From Acidovorax sp. (GTDB lineage Bacteria; Pseudomonadota; Gammaproteobacteria; Burkholderiales; Burkholderiaceae_C), in contig JAITLO010000032.1 in the NCBI GenBank assembly GCA_031277855.1, forward strand, positions 309,149 through 373,148: 64,000 bases of DNA, given 5' to 3'. The stretch's first letter is position 1. Each line of letters opens with the position of its first letter. The notes beneath the pieces are model-generated. The model was given only the letters and a program-made list of their open reading frames with translations, made no database searches and was not told the DNA's origin. Shown piece by piece: positions 27,036 to 37,000 of the stretch. Position numbers and translations under genes: made by a program.

Positions 27036-28826
27036 ATGATAAAAAACCTGCGTAGCCGCCTGCTCCTCCCCGCTCTATGCGCTCTACTCACCGCCGGTTG
27101 CGCGGTAGTTGTGCCACCGCGAGCATCCGACTCAATTTCTACTGCAAAGAATATTGATTGGGGAATGCTGGGGAAATACATCAATGCTGAATACGTCAGT
27201 GCGAACGGCACCCTGAGCGTCACCAACCCGGGAAATGGCACATTGCTCATTGCCGCTACTGGTGGAGACCGTCCCCGCTCCCAACGACTCGAAATTAGCC
27301 CTGGTTCAAAGCCTGGAACCTATTACGTCAAAGCACTAAATACAAGCTTATTTTTATCCGACGATGCCGCCCTGGTGAATTTCAATAAGGATGGGCGCAT
27401 GCAACAGATTGAAGGCAATCTAGGCGCGTATGACTTTAAAATCACTGAGACTGAAGCAAGACTTTCCAATCCTTACGTGATTGAGCTCCCATTCCTAACG
27501 CGCATATCTAAGACATACACTCTTGACGATGGCACCAATATACCGGTCAGCAAAGATGCAGATAGTCCACTGCAAAAGTTGCACGATAGCCTGCAGGGAT
27601 TCGGCCTATGGGAAACAAAGATTGGACAGACCTTCATCGGTGACACTGATATGCTTCGCGTGGAGAAAAATCAGGCAGGCCATCTGCAACTGACGGCCTT
27701 AACGCTTGAGGGCAAAGAGTCTGTTCGGCTCACTTTCGACAAAGAGCCAGGGAATAAAGGCAGTGAGGCAAAATACTTTCCTGGCCCTACCACTCAAATA
27801 ATTAAGACTCTCATTGAACAGACAGAGTTGCGCATGCAATATTCTATCCCCAGCTCTGGATTGGTTGATCAAGGAGATTATCATTGGAGGTATTTTCTCC
27901 GAGGCGACAAAATCCTTAAATTCTCCGCCATCCGCCACTCCGATGAAGACGACGCAAATCTATATGCGACAGTTTATCAGCCGCTAACGGAAGCTCGCAT
28001 GATTGCGGCAATGGATCTACGTGAAAAGAAACATCTCAAAGCCGTCTCAGATGCCGCCTATAAAGAGCGCCAAGCAGCGGAGCGAGCAGCCGAGAGGCGC
28101 GCTACAGAAAACGCCATCGTTTCAGGGTTTTCGCGCGGCTGGGCTCAAGCATCACAAAACAACAGTCAGTTGAACCAGATGTCGCAGAACTTCGAGCGCG
28201 ATCTGAATAGAAAGTTGCAGCAAATTAAAAGCGACCAGGACAAGCAGCGTGAAGCCACCAAAGCAGCCGCTGCCCGACTCATGGCGGCGAACGTCACGGC
28301 CAGGCAAGCGGCACCGAGCGCCAATCTTCCTGGCACTAGGGGCGCCCAGGTAGCCCAAACCAGCTCTGGCCAGACGACACCGCAAGGACCACGGCAACAA
28401 GCAGCGTCGAAGCAGACCCAGGCAGCCCGCCAAAACAAGGAAGAAGCACAACGTGTTGCACAGCAAAAAGCCGATGAAGAAGCTGCCCGCCTGACAAAAT
28501 TACGGCAGGAAAAGGCCTTGAAGGATCACCTGGCCGCCGAGCGACGCGGCATCCGACTGCAAGCCGCAACTTGCCCCGGAGGTGGCGGCCTGCCGTCAGC
28601 CATCGGCACCCGCCCGGTCATCACTCCACGGGTGGCGCAATGCCTCATCGTCCACTTCGAAGCCCGCTGCCCAAGCGAGCGCCCGGGCTCTGGCATGCAA
28701 GGCACCATTGACCAATTCCAAGGGAGTGGGAGTTGTTTCGACAACAGTCAGCCTATGCCGCGCAAACTAGCCTGCGATGTGAGCCAAGCCATCGTTGCAG
28801 TTACGAACGTCACGACGTGTCCATAG
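27036..28826 (+). CDS. Large predicted lipoprotein with coiled-coil tail, unknown function
   Basis: I do not recognise the family. The 596-residue protein begins with a signal peptide and lipobox (LCALLTAGCAV, Cys22). A mainly beta-strand-like region to about residue 320 follows (GTLSVTNPGNGTLLIAATGG). Two Ala/Gln/Lys/Glu-rich coiled-coil stretches then appear (about 340-420 and 460-535), with a GQTTPQGPRQQ linker between them. A Cys-containing C-terminal domain of about 60 residues, with five cysteines, ends the protein. It is visibly richer in A/T than the host genes. Its position beside the tRNA suggests cargo of the prophage, possibly an envelope-modifying or defence protein. It is convergent with the LuxR gene (17-base overlap). 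Confidence 0.7.
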   Translation: MIKNLRSRLLLPALCALLTAGCAVVVPPRASDSISTAKNIDWGMLGKYINAEYVSANGTLSVTNPGNGTLLIAATGGDRPRSQRLEISPGSKPGTYYVKALNTSLFLSDDAALVNFNKDGRMQQIEGNLGAYDFKITETEARLSNPYVIELPFLTRISKTYTLDDGTNIPVSKDADSPLQKLHDSLQGFGLWETKIGQTFIGDTDMLRVEKNQAGHLQLTALTLEGKESVRLTFDKEPGNKGSEAKYFPGPTTQIIKTLIEQTELRMQYSIPSSGLVDQGDYHWRYFLRGDKILKFSAIRHSDEDDANLYATVYQPLTEARMIAAMDLREKKHLKAVSDAAYKERQAAERAAERRATENAIVSGFSRGWAQASQNNSQLNQMSQNFERDLNRKLQQIKSDQDKQREATKAAAARLMAANVTARQAAPSANLPGTRGAQVAQTSSGQTTPQGPRQQAASKQTQAARQNKEEAQRVAQQKADEEAARLTKLRQEKALKDHLAAERRGIRLQAATCPGGGGLPSAIGTRPVITPRVAQCLIVHFEARCPSERPGSGMQGTIDQFQGSGSCFDNSQPMPRKLACDVSQAIVAVTNVTTCP

Positions 28827-29910
28827 ACCTGATCAATCCCAATTGCCCCACCAGCCGCAACAGATCACTCTGCCGGCGGGTGTGGGTTTTCTGAAAGATG
28901 GCTTTCAATTGCGTCCGCAACGTATTCAGAGACAGCCCCCATTGCTCGGCAACAGCCGTAAGCGGCTCATCATGCAAAGCTAGGTGGTGCACCAGCCGAA
29001 TCTCTGCCGGGGTCAGTCCGAACAGAGTGCGCAGCATCGCACCAGGGGCAAGTGGCCGCCAGCGCGCACCCTGGATGGCAAGCAGGGCCAATGCACCACT
29101 CCCTGCATCGTCTTTCGCCACAAAAGGCAACACAACCACTACATCGCCACTAGGCATCATCAGCGATCCTGCGGCCGGCTCCTCAACTCCAATGCCACAA
29201 GCCTGCGCCAACAAGCCGCGCAGTTGAAACTGCACTGCAGTCCTTCCCAGTGGGCAGTCGGTTTCTTTTATCCATAGTTGCCCAGCAGCATTAGCCATGG
29301 CAATGGCGCCTTGCGCTGAGCACACCACCAAGGGAAAGTTCAAAGCATCCAGGGCCCCTTCGAGCAGTCGATCCCGCTCCTGTCCCAGACATATTTGACG
29401 ACGTAGATTTAAAGCGTGGCGTAGATGGGGCTGCACAGCACGCATCAATAACTGCTCACGCATGCCAAAGGCAAGGCGGCTCGACTCTCGCAAAATCGAT
29501 AAAACGTGCATCGAATTCGCTTCGCCACCTGCTGGAAGCAAGGCATAGTGTCCGATATCGAAGCGATCGAGGAAATCGCGGTAGTACGGCATGCGCCGCA
29601 AAGTGGCCAAGCCGTGAAACTCATGGTCGATATAGATCCCCCCTTTCGCTAGCAGAGGCACTGCAGCGCGCGCCGGATCGACCTCATTCATCTCCAAGAA
29701 GCCGCTGACAATACCTGCCGGCAATGTTCCCTCATCGGCGATCGACAAATTTTCTGTTAACCGATCATGCGTAATGATCGACACGCCAACCCCGCCCAAA
29801 GCAGCCCCTATGCCTCGTATGGCCAGGGGCCACTTCTTCGGGTCCGCCACACCATCGTAAAGGCTGTCAAGGAGAGCAAGCGTCCGACGCTGGGGATCCT
29901 CCGCAGTCAT
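28810..29910 (-). CDS. LuxR-type HTH transcriptional regulator
   Basis: DNA-binding regulator of 366 residues. A PAS/GAF-like sensory part (residues 1-300) has no receiver Asp pattern. The C-terminal LuxR-type helix-turn-helix reads FGLTPAEIRLVHHLALHD then LTAVAEQWGLSLNTLRTQL. Stand-alone regulators of this shape are common in Comamonadaceae and their ligands are unknown. It converges on the lipoprotein gene, so it may or may not control it. Confidence 0.82.
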   Translation of the reverse strand: MTAEDPQRRTLALLDSLYDGVADPKKWPLAIRGIGAALGGVGVSIITHDRLTENLSIADEGTLPAGIVSGFLEMNEVDPARAAVPLLAKGGIYIDHEFHGLATLRRMPYYRDFLDRFDIGHYALLPAGGEANSMHVLSILRESSRLAFGMREQLLMRAVQPHLRHALNLRRQICLGQERDRLLEGALDALNFPLVVCSAQGAIAMANAAGQLWIKETDCPLGRTAVQFQLRGLLAQACGIGVEEPAAGSLMMPSGDVVVVLPFVAKDDAGSGALALLAIQGARWRPLAPGAMLRTLFGLTPAEIRLVHHLALHDEPLTAVAEQWGLSLNTLRTQLKAIFQKTHTRRQSDLLRLVGQLGLIRSMDTS

Positions 29911-30273
29911 GGATCAGGCGTACCGAAGAGCAAGTTATAGGATGCCAAGCATTTGCGAGGGCACTGCCTATGATCTACAAGGCCCAGGACGTTATTTATT
30001 TCTAGGAAGATCACTGTCGCTCTTTCTCGTTTGATTTCTTCGCAGCTTTCGCCGAACAGGATTACCGATTCACAAGAGAGGCGCATAAAGAAGCGCCCCT
30101 CACGCTATTGCAGCGAAGTCCTCGCATCCAGTCAACAGAGAATCCCAGCGATGAGACAAAGACGCGGCCTCGGCCAGGCGGCGCGGTGAAGTCAGGCGAT
30201 TGACGCATCAGCGGCACACCCCGAGCAAAAAGACCTGCCCTGAAGAGCTGCCCACGGCTAGGAACAACTCGCC
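29911..30273. other. Intergenic region between LuxR gene and lysis module
   Basis: No supported gene. A - strand frame (30062-30277, TTGA overlap with the Rz stop) lacks a ribosome site and family resemblance. Its distal half from an internal ATG at 30208 is only weakly possible. The region must hold the LuxR promoter near 29915-30000 and the 3' end of the late transcript. Confidence 0.4.
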
Positions 30274-30786
30274 TCAATCTCGACCAAGCAAACCACTATC
30301 CACCGCCACCTGACCTTGCAACAGGCCTACTTCAGCGTCTCGCCGCCGGACCAAGCCTGCAAGTCCTGCAACCACTGCTCCGCCCTCTGCAGCCAGGGCT
30401 GCGAGCTTTTCGTGTCGATCTGCGAGATTTCGGCAGGCAGCGGCGTCACCAGCAGCTTGGGCATGGCGGGTGGCGGCGGCACGTAGGTCGCGCTGCAGGC
30501 CTGCAATGCGGATAGCGTCAGCAGCGCGGCCAGCCTCAAGAACCCGGAGCTTTTGCGTGTAGTCATGGGTGTTGTCCTGTTGATCGCGGCCGTGCTGCAG
30601 CAGCGCACCCGCTTTGTTTTCTATAGCATCCTTCGCTTGTTTGGCATGCGATGCATCCTGTTTTGACTGTTTTGTCTCCACCCGGGCCGCCACGGCATCA
30701 GCGCGCCAGCCCTGGGTAACCCAACCGGCAGCGAAGGCCCCGGCCATGGCCAGGCCGGCCAGGATGGTTTTTCCTCGGCCCGTCAT
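30274..30786 (-). CDS. Rz: Inner-membrane spanin (Rz-like)
   Basis: 170-residue type II membrane protein: short N-terminus, one helix (ILAGLAMAGAFAAGWVTQGW), then a long periplasmic coiled coil rich in Ala/Gln/Lys. With the embedded Rz1 lipoprotein it would span the periplasm and fuse the two membranes at lysis. The ATG overlaps the lysozyme stop by four bases. Position after holin and lysozyme fits the lambda order. Confidence 0.85.
   Translation of the reverse strand: MTGRGKTILAGLAMAGAFAAGWVTQGWRADAVAARVETKQSKQDASHAKQAKDAIENKAGALLQHGRDQQDNTHDYTQKLRVLEAGRAADAIRIAGLQRDLRAAATRHAQAAGDAAACRNLADRHEKLAALAAEGGAVVAGLAGLVRRRDAEVGLLQGQVAVDSGLLGRD
30327..30566 (-). CDS. Rz1: Outer-membrane spanin lipoprotein (Rz1-like), nested in Rz
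   Basis: A second reading frame wholly inside Rz encodes about 79 residues with a signal peptide and lipobox (LTLSALQACSATYV). A Pro-rich start to the mature part (YVPPPPAMP) follows, the classic Rz1 arrangement. The ATG that begins TTRKSSGFLRL gives the right signal length. Confidence 0.82.
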   Translation of the reverse strand: MTTRKSSGFLRLAALLTLSALQACSATYVPPPPAMPKLLVTPLPAEISQIDTKSSQPWLQRAEQWLQDLQAWSGGETLK

Positions 30787-31454
30787 GCTGCCGACTCCAC
30801 GCGCCAGGTGCAGATCTCGCCATTGGCATCGCCGCGCAGCTGCAGGCCAGGCAGCACTTGCAGCACTCCGTCCACGGTGCCCTTGCTCCAGCGCGGGTTC
30901 TCCGCGCATGCGCCGGGCACGTCACCCACATTCAGCTTGCGCAGCAGCGTGCTTGTGGCCAGCGCGCCCGAGCCTTTGTTGTGAATGAAATCCAAGACCA
31001 CGGCCTGGGCCATGACGCCCAACCCATCCCAGTCGCGCACAAGGCGCTTGGCCTCGCGCTCGGCCGCTAGGTAGCGCCCCTTTTCGAGCTGGTAGCACTC
31101 AGCCGGGCTGTACCACTTGCCTGCAACCACGCCGGCACCCGTGATGCCGTTGCACACGGTGAGCGGCTGACCACGCCCCAGCTTGTCCACGTAAGGTGTG
31201 CCGATGTGGCGGCCGCTGCTCTCGTAAAAGCTGCCCATCACCATGGCCAGCTTGACCGCATTGCTGGTGCTTGCGTCGGCCATGACGGCCTGGACATATG
31301 GATCGGCCTGGGCTCGCTGCAGCTCCACAGCAGGCACCTTGGGAGCATCGCCGCTGGCAACATAAATGCCACCGCTAGCCGCCGCGCCCAGGCCCAGCAC
31401 CACTGCCAGCACGCGCGCGGCCAGGAATGTGGGCACCTTCGATTTATTCGCCAT
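30783..31454 (-). CDS. Phage lysozyme, likely SAR endolysin
   Basis: Muramidase of the GH24/P1-Lyz type, 223 residues, degrading host peptidoglycan at lysis. The N-terminal 35 residues hold a Gly/Ala-rich, weakly hydrophobic helix (VLAVVLGLGAAASGGIYVA) typical of signal-anchor-release endolysins. The catalytic Glu78 in FYESS, Asp90 in YVDKLG and Thr105 in VCNGITG match the E-D-T triad, with wider than usual spacing. It overlaps the holin by 11 bases and Rz by four. Confidence 0.85.
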   Translation of the reverse strand: MANKSKVPTFLAARVLAVVLGLGAAASGGIYVASGDAPKVPAVELQRAQADPYVQAVMADASTSNAVKLAMVMGSFYESSGRHIGTPYVDKLGRGQPLTVCNGITGAGVVAGKWYSPAECYQLEKGRYLAAEREAKRLVRDWDGLGVMAQAVVLDFIHNKGSGALATSTLLRKLNVGDVPGACAENPRWSKGTVDGVLQVLPGLQLRGDANGEICTWRVESAA

Positions 31455-31647
31455 CGCCCACCCCCTTGTCTTTCGCGCGCGCTGGGTCGCGCCACCACTT
31501 ATCCCGCACCAAAAAATAGAGCTGGGCCAGCGTGTAGACCAGAATCGCAATGGTCAGCCAGCGCTCCAGCGTCACCTCGGCCACGGCGCCGGCGAATGTC
31601 AGCATCGTGATCTTGATCGTGGCCACCTTGGTTTCGTTTTCGTTCAT
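31444..31647 (-). CDS. Holin-like small membrane protein
   Basis: 67 residues with one or two hydrophobic helices (MLTFAGAVAEVTLERW, then LTIAILVYTLAQLYFLV) and a charged C-terminus (RDPARAKDKG), as in holins or pinholins. It follows GAGGGACG. Position directly before the lysozyme and the SAR-type endolysin support a pinholin role, which is inferred. Confidence 0.72.
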   Translation of the reverse strand: MNENETKVATIKITMLTFAGAVAEVTLERWLTIAILVYTLAQLYFLVRDKWWRDPARAKDKGVGDGE

Positions 31648-31666
31648 CGTCCCTCCCTCTTTGGCA

Positions 31667-31966
31667 TTAAAAAACCGCCTCGATGGCGGTTAGGTAGAAG
31701 ATCAAACAGGCGGCTGCGGGGGCACCGGCATCCAGCACACTAGGCCAATCCCATGCACGAACATCGAACCCACCCCACCAGGGCATGCGCTCACGCTTGC
31801 CTGCAGCAAACTTTGCGATCCACCGGTATTCGGCTTGGGTGTGTTCGCGCGCAGCCCACCACGCGCAAGCCATGGCGCCACCAAGCCACCAGTTGCCCAT
31901 GACCAGGCCCACAAGGACTTGGGTAGCCACCGCAATGGCTGCATGAATAAGGGGAGTCCAGTCCAT
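31667..31966 (-). CDS. Small phage membrane protein, possible second holin or antiholin
   Basis: About 99 residues with hydrophobic segments near the start (PLIHAAIAVATQVLVGLVMG) and near the end (AAACLIFYLTAIEAVF), and a Trp-rich middle. It sits just upstream of the holin. Its last codons and stop lie in an intrinsic terminator. The start ATG overlaps the preceding gene's stop (TGATG). Confidence 0.7.
   Translation of the reverse strand: MDWTPLIHAAIAVATQVLVGLVMGNWWLGGAMACAWWAAREHTQAEYRWIAKFAAGKRERMPWWGGFDVRAWDWPSVLDAGAPAAACLIFYLTAIEAVF
31669..31690 (-). terminator. Terminator at the 3' end of the membrane-protein gene
   Basis: ACCGCC-N5-GGCGGT stem and six T residues on the - strand, placed between structural genes and the holin. 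Lysis genes downstream would need readthrough or their own promoter. Confidence 0.75.
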
Positions 31967-32421
31967 CACGCCGCTCCCTGGCCGGCTACAGCACTGGCCA
32001 GCATCTGGGTTGCGACATCCAGCTCTGCCTGGAGGCGCGCCACCTCTTGCTGGGCCGCAAGCAGTTGCTCATCTCGTGATGCAATCTCCTGCCGCGCAAT
32101 CTCCAGCTTTGCACTACGGTCCTCAGCGGCCCCCACAGATTCAGCAAGTGCTGCTGACGCCTGACCGAGTTGCGCCTGCAGATCGGCCAGCGATGCACGC
32201 ATGACTTCAACCTGGGCCAATGCAGAAACTGTGACAACCCCCAGCACCTCCTCCAAAGCATGGCCAGAGATCGGCAGAGGGTCGCTGATTGATGCACCAG
32301 GCATAACACCCCCTCCATCCAGGATTTCGGTAATGGTCTGGTGCTGAGCGCCAATAGTCCCATCCTGGTTGTGCAGTATCTGGGTCCAGTAAGGGCGCGT
32401 GCGTTTTTCAAGTGTCGTCAT
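31966..32421 (-). CDS. Tail-fibre-associated coiled-coil protein
   Basis: 151 residues. The N-terminal part (TRPYWTQILHNQDGTIGAQH) resembles the small proteins following tail fibres. The C-terminal half is a long coiled coil (ARQEIASRDEQLLAAQQEVA). A GAGGTG site five bases before ATG fixes the start. It may be a fibre-assembly chaperone. Confidence in the role is low. Confidence 0.65.
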   Translation of the reverse strand: MTTLEKRTRPYWTQILHNQDGTIGAQHQTITEILDGGGVMPGASISDPLPISGHALEEVLGVVTVSALAQVEVMRASLADLQAQLGQASAALAESVGAAEDRSAKLEIARQEIASRDEQLLAAQQEVARLQAELDVATQMLASAVAGQGAA

Positions 32422-32428
32422 ATTCACC

Positions 32429-34015
32429 TCAAGAAACAGTAGTGTTGGTGTTGATGATTTGCCAAACTGAGCCGTTACTTCGGCAGCGTTTTGGACCGCC
32501 AGTTGCGTTAGTCACATCAATCTCATACCCATTAAATGCAGAAGCACTCGGCAGAGTTTGCAGCGTGTATTGGCCGACTCGCACCGGGCCAGTCGTTACA
32601 GCCCCCGTGACATTCAGTGTCCCTTCCAAGTGGTTTTGTGTGGAGCCAGAAATATGCAGCCCCCACTTGTTCGCATAGGTTCCACCGCCCGAGTACACCC
32701 CACGAAATAAATACCCATCCTGCACAGTACCAGCACTGCTAACCTGCGCAAAGCATCCCAGCGCTTCTCGAACTGTTGTTGTTGCGTTTACATTGACTGC
32801 TAAATGTGCGCCATAACTGCCATTAACTGACTTGGGGCTAGTTGTTCCAGTATGGTCGGAGGACGCCCGTATGCCAGCGGAAACGTCCAGAATTGATGAA
32901 CGCACGCTGTTATCTGTCGCATAACTTCGAACCCCGTACAAAGTTGTCACCTCACCTGCAGCATTATCATTTGATGATGCCCTTGCAACAGGCTCAGCAC
33001 CTATTAGTGTGTATGGATTGGAGCCCCTCTGAGCTTCCGTAATATTTCCATCCATTCGAATATATGCCGCCCGGTGGGTTCTGCCTGCCGTAAATACTCC
33101 ATCATCTGCTCCATTATTAATATCCAGCACGCTAAAGTTTATGTTCGCCTGGAGATTTTTGGAGTTAGATGCTATAAGTGCGCCACTTGTTGAAGACCCT
33201 CCGACACCAATCTTATTGAAGATCTGACCAGCAGACCATGTATTTGCAGATTCAAGAAATGCAAACTCACTTTGGGCAGTCCAATCAGAACCAAACAATT
33301 GCCGCAACCACATCCTTCTACGATTAGCAGTCACGCTTGTGATGGGCGATGACAACTGATAACCACTATTTGATACACCTTGATGATGCAACACAGAGTA
33401 GCTCACATTCAAAGGCAACCCAGCAGAAACACCAGCTTCACCTGTTGCTGCATACATACCACCAACACGATTGGCATTCAAGTCTGTAAGTGTGGGTGAT
33501 GAATTTTTTCCAATCCCTGTCAATTGAGAAACGGAAGCAAATTCTTCCCAAACGCTCCAAGACAGGCTATCAAAAGACCTTCGGAATACCTTCTGCGTAT
33601 CTGTACCATCTCGCCCCACAAACATAACCTGGGTGACAAAGCTCACGCCAGAATCTTGATACACAGCAAGTGCGAATCTGGTATTAACTCCAGGCGGTCT
33701 ATTCAATATAGATTGGGCTGTAGCGCGTGAACGTGTGCCGTATGCTCCCGGGGTCGTGTAGTTGTTGAGATCGTGGCCGTTTTGAATGTCTGCCCCAGCA
33801 TCCCAAGTCTTCCTAGCCGCCGCCTCAATACCCGCAAGCTTCTGCTTATCAGCGGCCGTGTAATCGTTCGCAGACAACCCCATGCCTTCGACTTTGTCCA
33901 CCTTGCCGCCCTCAAGCTCCGCAAAATTTTCGTTCGTCTTGTTGAACGCATCGCGCAACTGGTCGCCGGACTTGTCATTCGGCGCAGCGCCGATGTTGAT
34001 CTTTTTAATTGGCAT
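32429..34015 (-). CDS. Tail fibre protein (pyocin-knob type)
   Basis: About 528 residues. The N-terminal attachment part (INIGAAPNDKSGDQLRDAFNKTNENF) is a widespread virion-binding module. A middle region (residues 75-170) reads like a pyocin-knob domain (DLNNYTTPGAYGTRSR). The rest is Ser/Thr/Asn-rich beta sequence without close recognisable similarity, as expected for a host-receptor-binding tip under diversification. It is markedly more A/T-rich than the assembly genes. Located directly after J. Confidence 0.82.
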   Translation of the reverse strand: MPIKKINIGAAPNDKSGDQLRDAFNKTNENFAELEGGKVDKVEGMGLSANDYTAADKQKLAGIEAAARKTWDAGADIQNGHDLNNYTTPGAYGTRSRATAQSILNRPPGVNTRFALAVYQDSGVSFVTQVMFVGRDGTDTQKVFRRSFDSLSWSVWEEFASVSQLTGIGKNSSPTLTDLNANRVGGMYAATGEAGVSAGLPLNVSYSVLHHQGVSNSGYQLSSPITSVTANRRRMWLRQLFGSDWTAQSEFAFLESANTWSAGQIFNKIGVGGSSTSGALIASNSKNLQANINFSVLDINNGADDGVFTAGRTHRAAYIRMDGNITEAQRGSNPYTLIGAEPVARASSNDNAAGEVTTLYGVRSYATDNSVRSSILDVSAGIRASSDHTGTTSPKSVNGSYGAHLAVNVNATTTVREALGCFAQVSSAGTVQDGYLFRGVYSGGGTYANKWGLHISGSTQNHLEGTLNVTGAVTTGPVRVGQYTLQTLPSASAFNGYEIDVTNATGGPKRCRSNGSVWQIINTNTTVS

Positions 34016-34021
34016 CACACC

Positions 34022-37000
34022 CTACCTATTAATTATCACGCCATTGAGCACAATATTCCTGATTTGCCTATAGCTTGCATTAGACGGAGATTCAGAACGC
34101 GATCTAACTTGAATATGCACTTTGTTTGACTCAGTGCTAGCCGCCGCGACTACTGTAGGAATAGAAAAAGGTAGATATTTTGATGTTGGCAGCAGCAAAG
34201 CAATAGAGCCAACTGTGTTATTTATCAAAATTCTAACTTCCGCACAAAACCTCTCATAGTCATACCAACTTGGATTTAGGGCTGTATTGTATGGATCTGC
34301 ACTGGAGAATAAATACTCCGCACTCCCAGAAAGCACAAGTGTTCTTCCCTTTGGAACATCCAGCGAATGAACAGTATTCCAGTCTGTATTTCTGAATATT
34401 GTGTATGGTCCAGGCAGCGATCTACTGAAGTCGCTTGAAACACTTCCTGGGGCTAGCTGCGCCTGCTGTATGACGCTAAGCTTTTTAATTACAAGCCCGT
34501 TTTCCTGCGAATATTCAAAATCATCACCAAGTTTCAAATTAAATGCACTTCCAGTGGCATTCAAATCAAAAAAGCTAGAGCCATCTGCAGTCTGCAGCTT
34601 GCCCTTGCTCATGAATACATCGCCAGTGCGGAAGTTCAAACGCAATGGCTTTACACCACCAACCACGTCCGACTCCAGCCAATCCGCGATCTTTGCTCCG
34701 CCGATTGATGCCTCTTTAATAAAGGCAGTGTTCATGTAGACGACACCGTCCTGCACAACGAATGGAACGCCCGTGTAGCCGTTTGCCTCGTTCAGGATCG
34801 CAAGGCGCTGGGCCGCCAGCAATATCTGGCTCGTAATGATCCCGTCGTTGTTTTCAACACCCACGCCGATGCCGGCTTGGTACGGAACGCCGTCCACGGT
34901 CAGCCGTGTCTTGATCGTGTACATCGCAGCCAGGGCTGTTTTCAGCGCCTCGACTTCCACCATGGAGCCATCACCGGATTCGATCTTTTCCAGCAGCTTT
35001 TGAGACAGTTGCGTCTCGGTGATCTGGTCTGTGAGGTAGCCCAGGATCTCCGTCGCGTCTGAACTCGCTGCGCCAGGCGTGCCAACACCTGCCGGATGCC
35101 ACGGACCAGCAAGACCATTCTTGTCCACCAGCCGCGCCCAGAAGAAGAAGCGCGTGCCGGAGGCTAGGCCGATCATGTTGTGCGTGTTCTGCGGGTATGC
35201 GAAGTCGCCCAGCTTGACCGCATTGGCTCTGTCGCTGGTTTGCGAGTACCACAGCTCAGTGCGCTGGATGATGTTCGCGCCATCTGGAAAGCCCCAGCCC
35301 AGGCCAATGCCGAAGACCTGGCTTGATGTAGTCAGGTGCGTCACCGCCGGCGGCGCGGACAGCATGCCGTCCAAGGTCGTCAGCGCAGACTGCGTCCAGG
35401 CGCTCGGAGATTCGATGGCATTGATGGCGCGCACGCGGGCCACGTATGACCCGGCGTAGGCGCCGTCAATCTCCAGAGAGGTCGTGGCAGTGCGTCCGGC
35501 ACGCACCCAGTCTGAATCGTTGCGGCGCCATTCCACTTCGTAGAGCACGGCGCCTTCAGCATCCGTCCACTTGATGGCGGCAGTCTGCGAGCTGGCACCC
35601 TGACGGACCACATTGAAGCTGCTGATCGTGACCTCGGCTGGTGCTTGCTGCACCTTGGGCGGAACGACCGTCACCGGCCGCGCCTCCAGGCGCGTGCCAT
35701 GGTCGATGGCCGAGAACTTACCCGGCTCGTGCTGCACGGCCGTCACATCGAATGTCAGGCCCTCACCCTCGGCCACGCTGACCACGGAATACAGCTGCGT
35801 CTTGAGCGTTGGCGCCTCCAAGGCCCAGATCGACTCTGCGCGCGGCACGGCCGAGAACTGTGTCTCCACCGTGATCGTGACCGTGGTGCCAGGCAGGGAG
35901 ATCATGTCGGCGGTCAGCTCGGTACTGTCCACGGTGATCGTGGTCATGTCTGCGGTCAGCAGCTCGCCCACAGCCTTGGCCACCTTGCGCGTCTCAGCAA
36001 CACCCGACGGCAGGATGACGGTCAGCTCGTCGCCGTACTGGATGCCCAGCTCGGCATCGATCTGGATCGTGCTGCTCGTCGCGCTCTTGATGCGGCCACC
36101 GATGCGCCGGCCTGCCAGCAGGTTGTCAGCAACACGGATTACCTGGCCAGGGGCACACAGCGTGCCGTCCAGCCCCACGGAGAACGTCGCGGTGCGCGTC
36201 TCGCGCTTGGCGGTCAGCAGGGCCCACTGACCCACGCGGTAAGCCTGGGCTTCACTGGTGCACCCAAAGGCCGATATCTCGGTCTTGCGAATGCCGTAGC
36301 GGGCCACCGCCTCGTCGTCCTGCACATAGACCACCTTCTGGCGGCCCATGTCGGTCATGTCGTTGTACGACACCAGGGCCACGGTCGCGCGGTCCTTGCG
36401 ACGGCTGCCGGTGTACACAAAGCGGCCATCGATGACGTTGGCTTGTGTATACGTGTAGACAGGGTCTCGCGGCATGTCAGCCACAGGCACGGCCGCGCCG
36501 GCGCCCCAGTACACCATGCCTCGGAAGATGGAGCACAGGTCTTGAAGCACTCGCGTAGCGTCGCCGCGCTGCTGCAGGTAGGCATTGCAGGTGAAGCGCG
36601 GCTCCTGGCCACCACGACCATCGGGCACCAGCTCGTCGCAGTAGGCGCCGATCTGGTACAGCGCCCACTTGTTGATAGTGCTGGCCGGTATCTGGCGGCC
36701 CAAGCCGTAGCGCTCGTTCGTGACCAGATCAAAGAACACCCAGGCCGGGTTGTTCGTCCAGGCGCTCTTGAACGTGCCGTCCCAGATGCCCGTGTAGATG
36801 CGAGCCTCCGGATCGTAGTTCGACGGCACACGGATGATGCGGCCACGCACGTGGTACGCCCGGGTCGGGATAGATTGGAACTGCGAGGCATCGATCTGCA
36901 GGCCCACCAGGGCCGACATGGGATAGCGCAACTTGGCATCGACAACATCCGTGATGCTGTCGATCACCGTGGTGTCGGCAATCGTGTTGCTGTTCGCGTT

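Noticed and set aside
30062..30277. Small - strand frame after Rz with a TTGA overlap
   Set aside because: Arg-rich, lacks a ribosome site and resembles no lysis accessory protein. Kept only as a remark on the intergenic region.
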